This document shows, piece by piece, positions 1 through 12,900 of a stretch of DNA of 64,000 nucleotides (position 1 is its first letter; each line of letters opens with the position of its first letter). Made by a program: the position numbers and the translations under genes. The DNA comes from Mytilus galloprovincialis (taxonomy: Eukaryota > Mollusca > Bivalvia > Mytilida > Mytilidae), in contig NC_134849.1 of the NCBI RefSeq assembly GCF_965363235.1, positions 16,704,863 to 16,768,862 of the forward strand. Direction: 5' to 3'. The notes beneath the pieces are model-generated. The model did not search any database. It was not told the DNA's origin and saw nothing but the letters and a program-made list of their open reading frames with translations.

Positions 1-139
1 GGATAGACCGAAAATTTAACCAGCATAAATGGTGCTAAGAAAAATCGACAGCCAACAGTTTCCATTCAACAAATATATGTATTATCTATAATGAATTAGT
101 GTTTTGCAATATGTCGGGTGCGGTCGCATGCAAACCTGT

Positions 140-291
140 CAGGGGCGGATCCAGCCATTTGAAAAAAGGGGGGTCCTAACCCAGATCAAAGGGGGTTCTA
201 ATTACATGTCCACATTCAAATGCATTGATCGTCCAAAAAAGGGGGGTTCCAACCCCCGGAACCCCCCCCCCCCCTTCTGGATCCGCGCCTG
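140..291. mobile_element. Short inverted-repeat element (MITE), 5-bp target duplication
   Basis: The left end reads CAGGGGCGGATCCAG and the right end is its near-perfect reverse complement. The element is flanked on both sides by the exact 5-bp direct repeat CCTGT (135-139 and 292-296), the mark of a cut-and-paste insertion. The interior is G-run/C-run rich and has no coding capacity. It belongs to the same family as the elements at 8700, 53049 and 53442. CAG-type ends with 5-bp duplications would suit a hAT-related family (the hAT5 type), but that assignment is inference. Confidence 0.85.
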
Positions 292-1441
292 CCTGTAGTT
301 TTTTAACACCGTTGTCATTTGTATTTTTCTTATTTTGTGTTAAAAATTCAATAGATTCAAACATTTTCGTAATTTTTTTCTAAATGTTATCTTAACGTCA
401 TATGGAACTTCAAATTAAAAAAAAGTTGATTCATGTTTTATATAACTAAATGGCTAGTTTGTGTTATGAAACTAATGTACATATACTTTTTCCTTCAGAA
501 AATGTTTGTTCAATTTGTCCAAATTAATAAGAAATTTACTTAATCAATGGCTTTCCAGACAATAATTCGCCGACATGGTTTCCGTATGCAGCGAACTGAT
601 CGTCACCTCGTCATCGAAATAAACTTTATCTTGTTGTACATGATAACTATACTCGTGTTTAAAATGTAGGTTTTTTATGCATTGCCAGACAATCGCATTC
701 TAATGGAACATAGCAGCAATTTGCTTGCAACGTCCATTTTGATTAGTTTACTTTGCCAATATTCATGTTATCAGTTTACAGTTTATGAAAATGTGCTAAT
801 GCATCACCATTCAACCTAATGTGCGGCCACCAAATCACTTATTAATGGCGTGGGATCTTAAAAATACAATACAGTTGTCTCCTAAATTTCAGACAGTGAA
901 AGTATCAATATTGACGGCAGTACCTTTCCAACTAAAATCCTGTGATTTCTTATAACTAAGCGTTATATTGTGTGGTTTTGCTGATGCAAAACGGGCAGAT
1001 TGCTTATCGGCCCTGCACAACAATTTTTCTGTCAGGAACATAAGCATTTGGATATACATAAAACTTTGGTTTTAATTTGAATTCTTGCAAATAAAAACTT
1101 TCATGCTTGATATAAAAATAAGTTGAACGTACATGTACTAGTACTTCTCAAGATGTTAATTTATGTCAGTCTTTTTTTTGTTTAGAAAAAGTACTGCCTT
1201 TGCCAACAAAATTTATAATTTTAGGTTTGTATACATATGTGTGCTATTTTAGAGAGATTGGAAAGAGAAGGTGTTTGCTATAAAAGAAAAAGATATAGGA
1301 TATGGAATTGGGGTAGAGATGTGTAGATCATTCACTGTACAATTCTGCTTTTATTTGAGAATTGACACCTACGCTTGAATATGACACCATATTGTGTCTG
1401 TCTTTTTTGTAGAAGCACACTCTGTTTCACCAAAGATTTTC

Positions 1442-1706
1442 TCAGTTTTGCGAATCTGCTTGGTATTTCTTGTTCCATTTCAACGCTGGCACAGATACAT
1501 GTAGGTCGTCTGCTGTTGTTTCAGGAGATTCGAGTGTTTCATGACTTTCCGTCTCCTCAATGGCATGAAATGCCTCGGCGAGTTTCTCATCGCTTTTGGA
1601 TGCTCCTGTTTCCATATCTACCAACACATCTGATCTAAGACATAATTAACTGCTCTAAAAGTTCAATTTCCTCGCTATCGTAAATATACTCCGATTCGTC
1701 TTCCAT
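1442..1706 (-). pseudogene. Weak acidic reading-frame remnant
   Basis: From an ATG at 1706 the minus strand encodes about 23 codons of acidic peptide (MEDESEYIYDSEEIELLEQ...) before a stop. In another frame the reading continues for 61 codons (1442-1627) with a similarly acidic, Glu/Thr/Ser-rich composition and then stops. The two halves would join with one frameshift. Acidic N-termini of this kind occur in several transposase families, but no domain is recognisable. It may be a decayed transposon exon or chance. Confidence 0.2.
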
Positions 1707-2685
1707 TTTGTTTGTAAATAAATGCGTAGGAATATTTGTGATACGACTTCAAATACCCGATGACATTTCAACCGCGGAATTTATGCTATGCAAATTATAG
1801 CATTAACCAATGAAAATTAAGAAAACGTTAAGACTGCATTAGAATTTATCTTATTGCAGCTGTCTTATTGTACATGATAACTATACTCGTGCTTATATAC
1901 AATGTACCTCATTACCCATGCTTCTTTGTTGTTTACTTAGGTGACAATTGGTAAACTTCGGCTTCAAAACGCGACAATTAATAAGCTGCCAATTTTCACA
2001 TCTAAAAGACAGAGTGAAATATTTTTTGACGATATTACAATATCATGGATATGAATGCGTACAAAATGATAAATTCGTGTGCTCAGAGGACTAAGTTTAT
2101 GATATTTGCATGCACTAGTTCAAGAATTGGATAGACATTATTGTTCACCAGTCACTCGCGATCGTTCCGTATGACTTTCAGTGAGGTTGATATTGCACAT
2201 CAATGGTATTTGGTCATGGCATTGCTATTACAATTTCCACCAAAAACGAAAAGATCGATAAATGTAATTGAATGCATTGGTCAAAAATATGAAATTTATC
2301 ACCTTGGGTGTTTCTTACCTAAATATTTATACAGACTAAATCGATTAGACTATGATGTAATCATGCACTTTTAAGATGTTAGTTTCAAATTTAATATCAA
2401 AAACATTTTTATGACAGGTAATTTGTAATGTACTCAACTTTCAACAACTCCGCCTTTTACATTCAACCTTTTAATAAAAGCCTAATAAACCAGAAATAAC
2501 ACGTTTTATTGAATTAAATATAAATCCATGTACCCGTTCAGGTAAAAATGTGGCATGTTTATAAACAGTTTATCCTATGTTTACATAAGGCATTTGAGGC
2601 TCCAACAGAGATAGCTTTGTTATCATTTTTAAATACACAATAAATCAAAGGCATGGCTGACCATTTTCTTTAATTTGTCTTGCGT

Positions 2686-3075
2686 GTACGGCTGAAACAA
2701 ATGACCAATGTATATATATCGCATGATATATGTTTTACACTTTATTCTCTTAAAAAGACGGCGGCTGAGTATTTCTTGTGAGATATAAAAATGGTACATT
2801 AAATCAAATAGAAATTTATGAAGAGGTATCTATGATCTGGTATGCTTGTAATTTTGAATAAAAGCTACCGACCTCGTACGGCTGCAACAAATGACCAATG
2901 TATATATATATATATATATATATCGCATGATATATGTTTTACACTTTATTCTCTTAAAAAGACGGCGGCTGAGTATTTCTTGTGAGATATAAAAAATGAT
3001 GCATGAATTTAAATTGAAATTTATGAAGAGGTATCTATGATTTGGTATGCTTGTAATTTTGAATAAAAGCTACCG
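2686..3075. repeat. Direct tandem duplication, two copies of about 190 bp
   Basis: Copy 1 (2686-2870) and copy 2 (2876-3075) share almost the whole sequence, including GTACGGCTG at the start, AAAAAGACGGCGGCTGAG in the middle and AATAAAAGCTACCG at the end. They differ mainly by expansion of a TA microsatellite in copy 2 (about 2898-2923). No coding potential. Confidence 0.9.
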
Positions 3076-3324
3076 TACCTCGTAATATGATTCGCTGTTA
3101 TCTGACAACATTCTCTTAAAACCTGTAAAATAATGTCATTGAATCTACTCATTTTGTCAATATTTAATTTGCCGCATGGATGTACAAATTTTAGATTGTT
3201 TCAACATAACGGATACGGAGACATTCTACCAGTACAGTCATTGATACAATATCTTACGAATACCTATACTTTACGTGATTTACATGGAAAAAAAAACATT
3301 TTCAATTCTTCATTCCAAGTCATA

Positions 3325-3480
3325 AAGGGGACGAAAAATTACCAGAGGGACATAAAAACTCATAGATCGAAAATAAACTGAAAACGCCTTGGCTTAAAAA
3401 GAAACTAGACAAACAGACAATAATAGTACACAAAACAACACAGAAAAGTAAATACTTAGCAACACGAACCCCACCGAAAA
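3325..3480 (-). mobile_element. 3' tail fragment of a Penelope-like retroelement
   Basis: The reverse complement matches, with substitutions, the tail sequence that follows the reverse-transcriptase fragments at 25020-25275, 25790-26030 and 31289-31510. All share a GTGGGGTTCGTGTTG-type start and a CTTTCGTCCCT-type end. No RT coding remains here, so this is a 3'-only truncated copy. Confidence 0.65.
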
Positions 3481-4077
3481 TAAGAAATATATAAGCATTA
3501 TTGGTATCTCAATTTTATTTCTACAAGAGTTCTATTGATAATCGCATCTACACTATCTTATCTTTTTATGAATTAAATATCAAAAACTTCTTTTTTGTTA
3601 CATGTCTATGAAATGAAATAGCAATACTTGTTACATTTAATTACGTTGACATGTTAAATGAGTGACATGTTGAAAATAAAACCGATGCTGTGAAATATTA
3701 CATGAGCATTAAACAAGTTTCATAGCTCATAGCATAAACTCTGCACTATTTTAAAATAACACAAAACAGACTTGTATCTACTAATTATATATACGAATAA
3801 GACGAGTGAATGGATTCGGAATTATAATGCAATAGCATTTGCAACCTTAATTCTGGTTGGATAACTAAAAAATGTTCACTTCTTATATATCAATTTTTTC
3901 TGATTTGAAAACGTGCGCATTATTATTGAGATACCAACTTTTTATTTAATATTTTCATGCATTTTGTTTTATTTCACAGTCTCTAATGACGTGTCGCCAG
4001 TTGGAGATCAATAATTTATCAAATACAATGCATTTATTTCCTCATTTCGGGAGAGGGAAAAGACGAGTCTAAACTTA

Positions 4078-4202
4078 ATTAACTCCAGGTGACCGCGGTC
4101 CAATTAGAATAAAGTTTACTTAACTCCAGGTGACCGCGGTCCAATTAGAATAAAGTTTACTTAACTCCAGGTGACCGCGGTCCAATTAGAATAGAGTTTA
4201 CT
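4078..4202. repeat. Tandem repeat, 41 bp x 3
   Basis: Three consecutive, nearly identical units of 41 bp with the core CTCCAGGTGACCGCGGTCC. The last unit differs by one base (ATAGAG for ATAAAG). Each core contains a GACCGCGGTC palindrome. Confidence 0.92.
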
Positions 4203-4261
4203 AAAAGAAGCAGCAAGAAACTCATAAAAATCAGGCTTACTCCGAATAATAAGTAAATAGT

Positions 4262-4440
4262 TATCAAAGGTACCAGGATTATAATTAAATACGCCAGATG
4301 CGCGTTTCGTCTACATAAGACTCATCAGTGACGCTCAGATCAAAATAGTTAAAAAGCCAAATAAGTACAAAGTTGAAGAGTATTGAGGACCCAAAATTCC
4401 AAAAGGTTATGCCAAAAAGTTAAGACTGAGAGCCCCCTTG
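4262..4440 (-). ncRNA. Dispersed repeat with hammerhead ribozyme core
   Basis: On the minus strand this repeat carries CTGATGAG (4321-4328), a hairpin closed by GTCT/AGAC, then GAAA (4305-4308), then a short hairpin closed by ACGC/GCGT, then A. This is the conserved order of a type I hammerhead ribozyme: CUGAUGA, stem II, GAAA, stem III, then the cleavage-site nucleotide. The first base pair of stem I is possible but further stem I pairing is poor. Hammerheads with very short stem III are known from Penelope-like elements and retrozymes in bivalves. A second copy lies at 14445-14610. Activity is inferred. Confidence 0.6.
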
Positions 4441-5074
4441 TAGCATTAGGTGCTTTAGAGGAGTCAATGACTCCATATTAAATATTATACATATATATCA
4501 AAAGAAATGGTTGTAATGAAGTGGAGCACTGCTCATCAACGTAACATTATGCTACCTCCATATGCAATATATGCTATTCAACGAAAACAGTTTCTTAAGT
4601 TTACAGAAATCTAGATACAGATATGTTGTACTTTCATTAAGATATTGTTATTTATAATCACGTGGATAATGGTTTAGCTTTTATTTTTAGAAGAAGAAAA
4701 AAAATGATGTATGACAACTAAAACTTAATTGGTTCGAAAATACATATTATACGTAATCGAGACTATCCTATCAAGCTATTTATTGTGTCTGTCTGTGAAA
4801 GATGACGCATGTTACGTTACAGAAGTAATGCTTCTTGGCTGGCCAACTCGAGTTTTGGTCGATGAAAAAAATTTGCACATATCATAGAAACAAAACCCAT
4901 CGATAAACAACAATCGTCATGGTTCAAAATACCGGACACATAAACAATAAAAGTGATAAACTAAACTTTTGATTAGATATTCGTATACTCATATTGTATA
5001 GATGTATGTTAAGTCATACCACAAAACTTATTCTACGCGTATCATAATAAACTTCATATTATATTTTCAATAAT

Positions 5075-5235
5075 AAAATTGAAAATGGAAATGGGGAATG
5101 TGCCAAAGATACAACAACCCGACCATAGAAAAAAACAACAGCAGAAGGTCACCAACAGGTCTTCAATGTAGCGAGAAATTCCCGCACCTGGAGGCGTCCT
5201 TCAGCTGGCCCCGAACAAACATATATATACTAGTT
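5075..5235. repeat. Dispersed mussel-type repeat, family A, partial copy
   Basis: Starts with AATGGAAATGGGGAATGTG and runs through GAGAAATTCCCGCACC and AGCTGGCCC. The same sequence recurs at 5335-5660, 35205-35520 and 36300-36620, with short pieces at 18085-18155 (inverted), 39468-39510 and the right window edge. No coding frame is conserved between copies. Confidence 0.85.
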
Positions 5236-5334
5236 CAGTGATAATGATAAAAAAAAATAGTCAATCAGCGGAAAGGAAAACTACGTTAAGCAGCACAGGG
5301 CATGGCAAATGACAAATTAGTTCAAGAGAATATA

Positions 5335-5660
5335 AAATTGAGAATGGAAATGGGGAATGTGTCAAAGAGACAACAACCCGACCAAATAAAAAACAACAGC
5401 AGAGGGTCACCAACAGGTCTTCAATGTAGCGAGAAATTCCCGCACCCGGAGGCGTCTCTCAGCTGGCCCCTAAACAAATATATACTAGTCCAGTGATAAT
5501 GAACGCCATACTAATTTCCAAATTGTACACAAGAAACTAAAATTAAAATAATACAAGACTAACAAAGGCCAGAGGCTCCTGACTTGGGACAGGCGCAAAA
5601 ATGCGTACTTCCTAGTAGCCAGTTCTTTTGTAATGGCATGAAAATACGCATATTGTGTAG
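5335..5660. repeat. Dispersed repeat family A, longer copy
   Basis: Contains the family A start, the CCCGCACCCGGAGGCGT block, and the downstream block CCAGAGGCTCCTGACTTGGG also present at 36540-36565. Two copies lie only about 100 bp apart here. The short reading frames inside are not conserved between copies. Confidence 0.85.
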
Positions 5661-6990
5661 TTAAATTTGCTGTTATAACATATACATATAATATATACAT
5701 TTGGAAATAAGGGAATACATCTACCTCGTGTACAGCTCTGATTCCTTGTCCGAATTTTGCTGTATTATTGACAATATAATCACCAATTTATTTTTGTTTT
5801 CTGTGCAGTTTACTCACAACAGGACTATTACCAATAAGGAGAAGTAAAAATTATCAGACAATAAATAAAAACCTCAATTTTGCCGCGATTGGCAATATTG
5901 TCACAATTTTTAACAATTCAACTTTTGTCACTCTCTGTGGGCTTTCCTCGCAACAGGACTACTACAAAGCGTAACAAAAATGCCGGTCGATAAAAATACC
6001 CCAATGATGCATTGACAATATATTATCTTTTTTATCAATTCAATAAGTATGTTTTTGTTTGGGTTTACTAACAAAAAGAACTACCTACTGCAAAGAGAAC
6101 AAAAAAATATTGGTCCATAAACAAAAAATCTTCTTTAATAAGTTTTATAACGTTCTGACATCCTAAACATCAATATGAATGCATTCATAACAGAACCGGA
6201 AGGATTCGATGCTATCATGTACTATAGTCGTAAAACCATAACTTTTACTCGTAAAGAACCTCACAGACGGGAAATTAATCAGTTGTGTTGATTGATGAGA
6301 AATGAAACCCTATCGTTTATTATGTAAAACAGTACCGTTTCGGTTTACTCTGCAGTTTAGAGATTAACGCTGCAATGTTTATCCTTCAGTTTTAGTTTAG
6401 AGATTATTTATAGGAGGTAAAGCTAAGTGGCTAGCGCCGTATGTGATCGATCTGAATGAATGGCAGTTTAATTCGACTTATTAAACTTCTCAAACTGAAT
6501 GGCATGTGTCAATCATAAACAGTATTAAACTTCTGCCGGGTGTTTTATTATTCATAGATTATGAAAAATCCTTCAATTTTTGAACTTGAAATTAGTAGGG
6601 GAGTTATTGAATTTTAACTTGAAGCGCAGAGGGAACTGACTCTGTTTCTGAAAACTTCGAACTTTTAATATTTATCCAGGTGCACCGTGGTCGATTAGTG
6701 ACAAATTGGTCACAAGTTAACTGCGCTGTGGAACTGTTTTACGGTAACTGAGGGATATATTGACCAGTTTAAAGTTTTTTCATATATTTTTGACATGTTT
6801 GAAGAGTGATGTATTGTTTCGCAAGGAGGCTTTGTAAAATATAGTTTTTTTTAAATAATCATACGCACTCATGTTACGTTGTCACTGATAAATAATTGAT
6901 ATATTCTGTAGTAAGCTTATTCTCTGATTTTCCTAACCTGGAAACTGGGAAAGACGTGGTTTTTATTCAAAAACGATGGAACATTAAATA

Positions 6991-9900
6991 ATGGAGAACT
7001 CTACGTTGACAATTAACTCACTATTATTGGTGGTCTGTGTGCTAGGAACTATAGCTCTGTTTTACAGCAGTAGGAAACCAATTTACAGGTAATAAATAAT
7101 ATATTATTATTTTATGCTCTCTTCTGCTCATCTACACATCCCGGTTGATTTTCAAATATTCTGGTTAGAGGTTCCTGATGAACCCAGTATTATAAAAGGG
7201 GTCAAAATGTGTTAATTTAAATGACATTCAACTATCGGCTTCGTAAATAGCGAAAGGGTTTTAAATTGAAATCAGAAAATAAATCAGAAACTTATTTTCC
7301 TTTAAAACAAGAGAACATTAAGTATATATGTTTTGTTTCATTTATTTAAATATTTGCCACTGGACGTTAAACAAACAACAATCATTTATTTAAATATTTG
7401 CCACTGGACGTTATACAAACAACAATCATTTATTTAAATACTTGCCACTGGACGTTAAACAAACAACAATCATTTATTTAAATACTTGCCACTGGACGTT
7501 AAACAAACAACAATCAATCATTTATTTAAAGATTGGATATTCAAAATCCTAATTTTAGTAAAGGAATGAATATATTTGTATTTGTTTTAAATGCAACATT
7601 AATTTTGTAATTCTATATTGCTGTTCATGTACTCTTGGACTATTATACTATTAGTATATACTAGTCCCAGATGAACTCAGGTACTGTAACAGTTCCGTTC
7701 CTCGATGGTGCTATGAAAGTGAAAATATGGATTTGATATGAGACCGAGAAGTGAATTTATAAGATATTTTTGTCACAAATTGAACAAAACAATAAAACTG
7801 TTTATTTTACATCCAAGTAGTTGTTACATGACCCATAAAACCATTGACATTTAATAATAACCTTCATGAAAATCGAAACCACATGTTCTTTTATTTCCCC
7901 CTTCTTAATCGCCTCGTTATCTGACAGAACGAATTTAGTTTGACACATGTCAAAAGAAGGATTTTTAAAATCTTAAACAAATATAAAAAGTAAACGGGCA
8001 CTTGTCAACGAACTAAAATACAATAGTCTATGCATCGGTCTAGATTTAAACTACTTAATGTCAAATATAATGGCAGTTTAACAATGGAAGAACTGGATAA
8101 TTAATTTAAACATTTACACAGTCAACAATTAATGTTTTTGTTGGCTACGAAGGTAGCTTCCTGATAAATCCATTTTATCATGTCATCTTCACTTGAGTCG
8201 GTTAGCACGCTTCCGACGTACATGTGGTGTCAATAATATTTACTGTATCCTTCTCTGACATTGATGAATATCAAGATTGTTATTTATGATATAGTTCATG
8301 ATTTGGTGGTTTAATCATATTGTTTCTGTCCTCTTTGTTCGGATTACATATGCAACATGGTATTTTGTTTTTTTAGAATCGTTACACAGACCATTCTGAT
8401 CAGATGCGTCGTGTCCTGCAAGCTGGAAAATCTAATTCATAATTACCTTATTAATAACATAAACATTTCCATTATACTTACCAAGAAACATTTGTACGAA
8501 AATATAATAACGGATAATTAATTATTTTTTCTGGGTGGCCTAGGCGCGAAATAAAAGATACAGGTGCTGTTCAAACCGTCCGAACACCTCTACAGTATTT
8601 TTCAATTGATTTCTGTAAACATGTGAGTAAGTGTTATGGCAAACGAATTTTTAGTCCCACACAATTGTAATGAATGCTTCATTTTATGGATTCTCAAGGC
8701 AAGGGACGGATCTAACCATTTTAAAAGGGGGGGTCCAAACCCAGTATAAAGGAGGGGAGTACAATTATATGTCCCCATATAAATGATTGTCAAAAAAGGG
8801 GGTTTCAACGTTCAGAACCCCCCTCGAAGTTTGGATCCTACACTACAAGGCTATAATTATGTGCATAGGATGGGGTTGCTTATTATTGTATAAACGATGC
8901 CTCGTGTAGATACAGTCACGATCTCTGTACGCGTTTTTTAACCTTTGTGTCAACTCTTGGAGGTGTCCGTTCTCTGCTAAACTGGCTAAATGTCTGTCCT
9001 TATATACAACTAACCCTAATTTTCTAGCGGCAGTCCAAATGTTCCCCTATTACAGGACCTATCTATTGAATGTATCATAAATTTGTTAATCTGTTTACGT
9101 CCTGGACATGTATGAAATATTTGCTACTGGACGTTAAGTAATATTTATCAATCAACACTATTGACATGAAATGGGACTTCAAAAAAATGCTGCTATAAAC
9201 AATTCTATAGATTGGTCTCACTAGTACATGTAAAACCAGCATTTCTTGTTTATTCACCTTATAGAACATGTAAAGCCAGCATTTCATGTTTATTCACCTT
9301 GAATACGCTGTTTCATTGACGTTCATTCAACTTCTCAATTTTTGCATATTTATTGACTTTTGCTCTCGTACTTTGGGGATACAGTATAAATACGTGTATA
9401 AATAACCTACTATTATTTCTTCGGTTACTAGTTTGCGTTTCACTTTGGGAGGTAACCTCAAATATTGACCCGAATAATTGTTTATTTTTTATTTACAATA
9501 ACATCAGATTCTGGTATTGCTGGGTTGCTGTCTCGTATCGAATATCTTCTTTTCATGTGATAAATTTTCATTATCAAGTTTTTACAAACGAATCGAAAAG
9601 TTTACATGAAATCGTGACTAATTAAAAATTTCTGACTCATTTTTCAACCTTCAATTTTCCTACAACATGTTAGAAAACATTGTTCCGTTATGGCTACATG
9701 TTAACACTGGTAGCTCCCCAGAGTTGCACTTGTCAAAAAAAATTATTAGATTTTTTTATTAAGATAATTTCACTATATTAGATTTGTCAATGTATAACAT
9801 TATACAAGTCAACGGTGGAGGTATTATGTAGTTCTCCTTGAACGAGAAAGTTTTGATAAATATCTTTAATAAATAACTTCTGTTGCACAAGTTACTATGC

Positions 9901-12900
9901 ATGCTATCGAAGTTTGTTATTTTTGTTCAATAAAACAGTTGGCATAATTTGTTTAAATATTAACCCTGTCAAAACTTCAGATTAATTTGATTTACTTCGG
10001 AATGATAAATCGAAACAATTTTACAAAATGTGAAAGCGTCATTTGTATTACTGATAGTGGTCGTGATGTTTTGTCGGTACAATCTGATCAGGCTTATTTT
10101 TTTTAAATTTATTAATAAAATTTAAAAAAATATTTGCCTGATATCGATCTCCTCAGAGACATATATTAACAGAGATTGGCAACTCCCTGAAATCTCGTTT
10201 AATAACGCGACCCGGAATGAGAATCTCACCAAGAATTACTCTATTTTTCTACAAATCGGGGACGAATTACCCCCTATAGCTAACAAAGCAAAACATTCAA
10301 AAAACTTATCTAAGATTATTTAATTTCTTTTTTTTTTAAACTTACTAGAAATCTTTGTTTTTATTTTTGTGTATATCTCTGGTCTCCTGTAATTCTCACA
10401 CAGTGCAACTCAATTGACATACCACCCCATAAAATAGAACAGCATATAATTTAACACGAAGATGTATGCATGTCGCCTATGTAATTTCTAACGCGACGTT
10501 GTAAAGGTTCGGCAACTGTAAGTTCTGTTCTTCCGGTTCAGCACTGTGGAGTACGGAATTGACTTATTATTTATCAACTATTGGATATTCAACTGTTAAA
10601 TATTCAAGAAGTGGCAATGAATCTAAATCACGTGTTTACATTTTTATATAATTTAAAACATGATAAACAAAGCTTGCTCTGAAAACGATAAAATATTCTA
10701 TTTGAAAACGATCTACAGTTAGCTGCATAAGCTTAGGAAGACAAATTAAATTATAGCATAGATCAATTAGGAACTAAATTGTATATGGTCATTATGCCCC
10801 ATTTATGGGCATTATGTGTTCTGGTCTGTGCGTCCGTTCGTTCATTCGTCCGGCCGTTCGTCCGTCTGTTCCGCTTCAGGTTAAAGTTTTTGATCGAGGT
10901 AGTTTTTGATTAAGTTTAAGTCCAATCAACTTGAAACTTAGTGCACATGTATGATATGATCTTTCTACTTTTCATGCCAAATTAGAGATTTTATCCAATT
11001 TTCACGGTCCACTAAACATAGAAAATGGTAGTGCTGATGGGGCATCTGTGTACATTCTTGTTTTTATCTTAAGACGTTCCAACCTTAATTTTAGTACAAT
11101 TAAAGAATCTTGTAAAAATATTCATTTCTTTTTTTTTTGGTCAGTGCAAAAGCGATGGCTCTCGTAAATCTGAACCAATTTCAGCTCATCGTTTAAAAGA
11201 ACGCAGAAATTGCCTGTTAAATTTTAATCATTAGAAAACTTTCGGTAGAGAAAATTTCAAAACGCAGACACGTTGGCGAATAACTTGTTGGTTTTTTAAT
11301 TAATTTATTCGTTTGTTATTATTTGTTTCAAAACGTCTTAATTGTATCTGACATCAACATAGATGTAGTGTTTTTCTCTGGTAAATTACAGCAACACATG
11401 CAGATATGATAAATGTAGCATTTCTACTTGAATGGCATGTGACATATTATGCATGCAAGTGCCACAGCAGATTGTGACGTCAAGTGCATACTCCTTTGTC
11501 AAGAGAACATGAAGATAAGGGAGTTATTTACTAAGCATGCAACATTGATAAATTGGGTGTCAGTGAATTGTTGTAAGACATGGAAATGAAGGGTTTGTAT
11601 GATGAATGGCAATAAGACAGCAGACGAACAACCCAAGTAATGAAAGTTATCTATTATATATGTATCTACAACTCTTTTACATGAAGTTACCTTATTTTTG
11701 TCAGAAAATTTAGGCAACTTGCACTTGAGCTAGCTTATATAAAGATATGTCTGACTGGTCCTTTTCAGACAGACCATTATCTTTGATTGCCAAATAAAAG
11801 TCAAATAGGTTATACGTGGAACTTGTTTTCTGATCCATCTTGCAATATAAAAAAGAAGATGTTGTATATAATCGTTAATGAGTCAACTCGTCACAAGAGA
11901 CCATAAGACATAGAAATTAACAACTATAGGTCACTGTATGGCCTTCAAAATTGAGCAAAGCCCTTACCGCAAAGTCAGCTGTAAAAGGCTCCGAAATGAC
12001 AAACGTATAAAAATCAAAAGATAATTAACGTCCTAACATATGTACAAAAAATGAACGAAAATCAAGTACGTTAACCGGCAACAAATGACAACCACTGAAT
12101 TACAGGCTTCTGAATTAGGACAGACACATACAAAAAGAATGTAGCGGGGTTAATCATTTTATCGGGATCCCAATTCCCTCCCCTAACCTGGGACAGTGGT
12201 GTAACAGTACAGCATAATTACAAACTATAAAAACCAGTCAAGCCGTTTTCCGTTGTATGGTGTAATTTCCAATTGTGTTTATAAACAATGCATGTAAACG
12301 CACAGGAATTGTTCTCTTCATAGCGACTTGTGCTGTTAAATTACTTCCTCATCCAAAAACACTATAAAAAATACAAAACTTAGTAAAAAACGAAAACGAC
12401 AAGTAGAAGTCTCAAAAAACACTATAAAAAATACAAAACTTAGTAAAAAACGAAAACGACAAGTAGAAGTCTAAAAAAAACACTATAAAAATACAAAACG
12501 TAGTAAAAAACGAAAACGACAAGTAGAAGTCTAAAAAAACACTATAAAAAATACAAAACTTAGTAAAAAACGAAAACGACAAGTAGAAGTCTAAAAAAAC
12601 ACTATAAAATTGAAATACAAAACGTAGTAAAAAAACGAAAACGACAAGTAGAAGTCTAAAAAAACACTATAAAAAATACAAAACTTAGTAAAAAAGGACA
12701 GAGTGAATATTTATCTACCACGTTCAAGTCTGCACTCAGCAGACAGAAATAAAAATATTATTAACAGTCACAGTGCCCAAATATTATGTTATTCATTGAG
12801 TATTTCAATAACTCCACGACAAGATTTATAACTTAACTACTTTGACGCAACATTATATAAAGGCAATCCTTTGAAACTTATTTCCATCTACAAAATTTAA

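Larger units (their letters stand above)
292..6990. other. Non-coding, repeat-rich stretch left of the sulfotransferase
   Basis: No convincing gene was found. The stretch holds a weak acidic reading frame on the minus strand (1442-1706), a duplicated segment (2686-3075), a Penelope-type tail, a 41-bp tandem array, a ribozyme-bearing repeat and two copies of a mussel-type dispersed repeat, each listed separately. Everything else is AT-rich sequence in which I see nothing specific. Confidence 0.6.

Noticed and set aside
9353-9625. 90-codon open frame in the sulfotransferase intron
   Set aside because: Starts at a non-ATG codon, has an AT-driven composition and no domain or neighbouring splice support.
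12356-12697. Regular short repeats resembling a CRISPR array
   Set aside because: The units are directly tandem with no unique spacers, and the genome is eukaryotic; this is a minisatellite.
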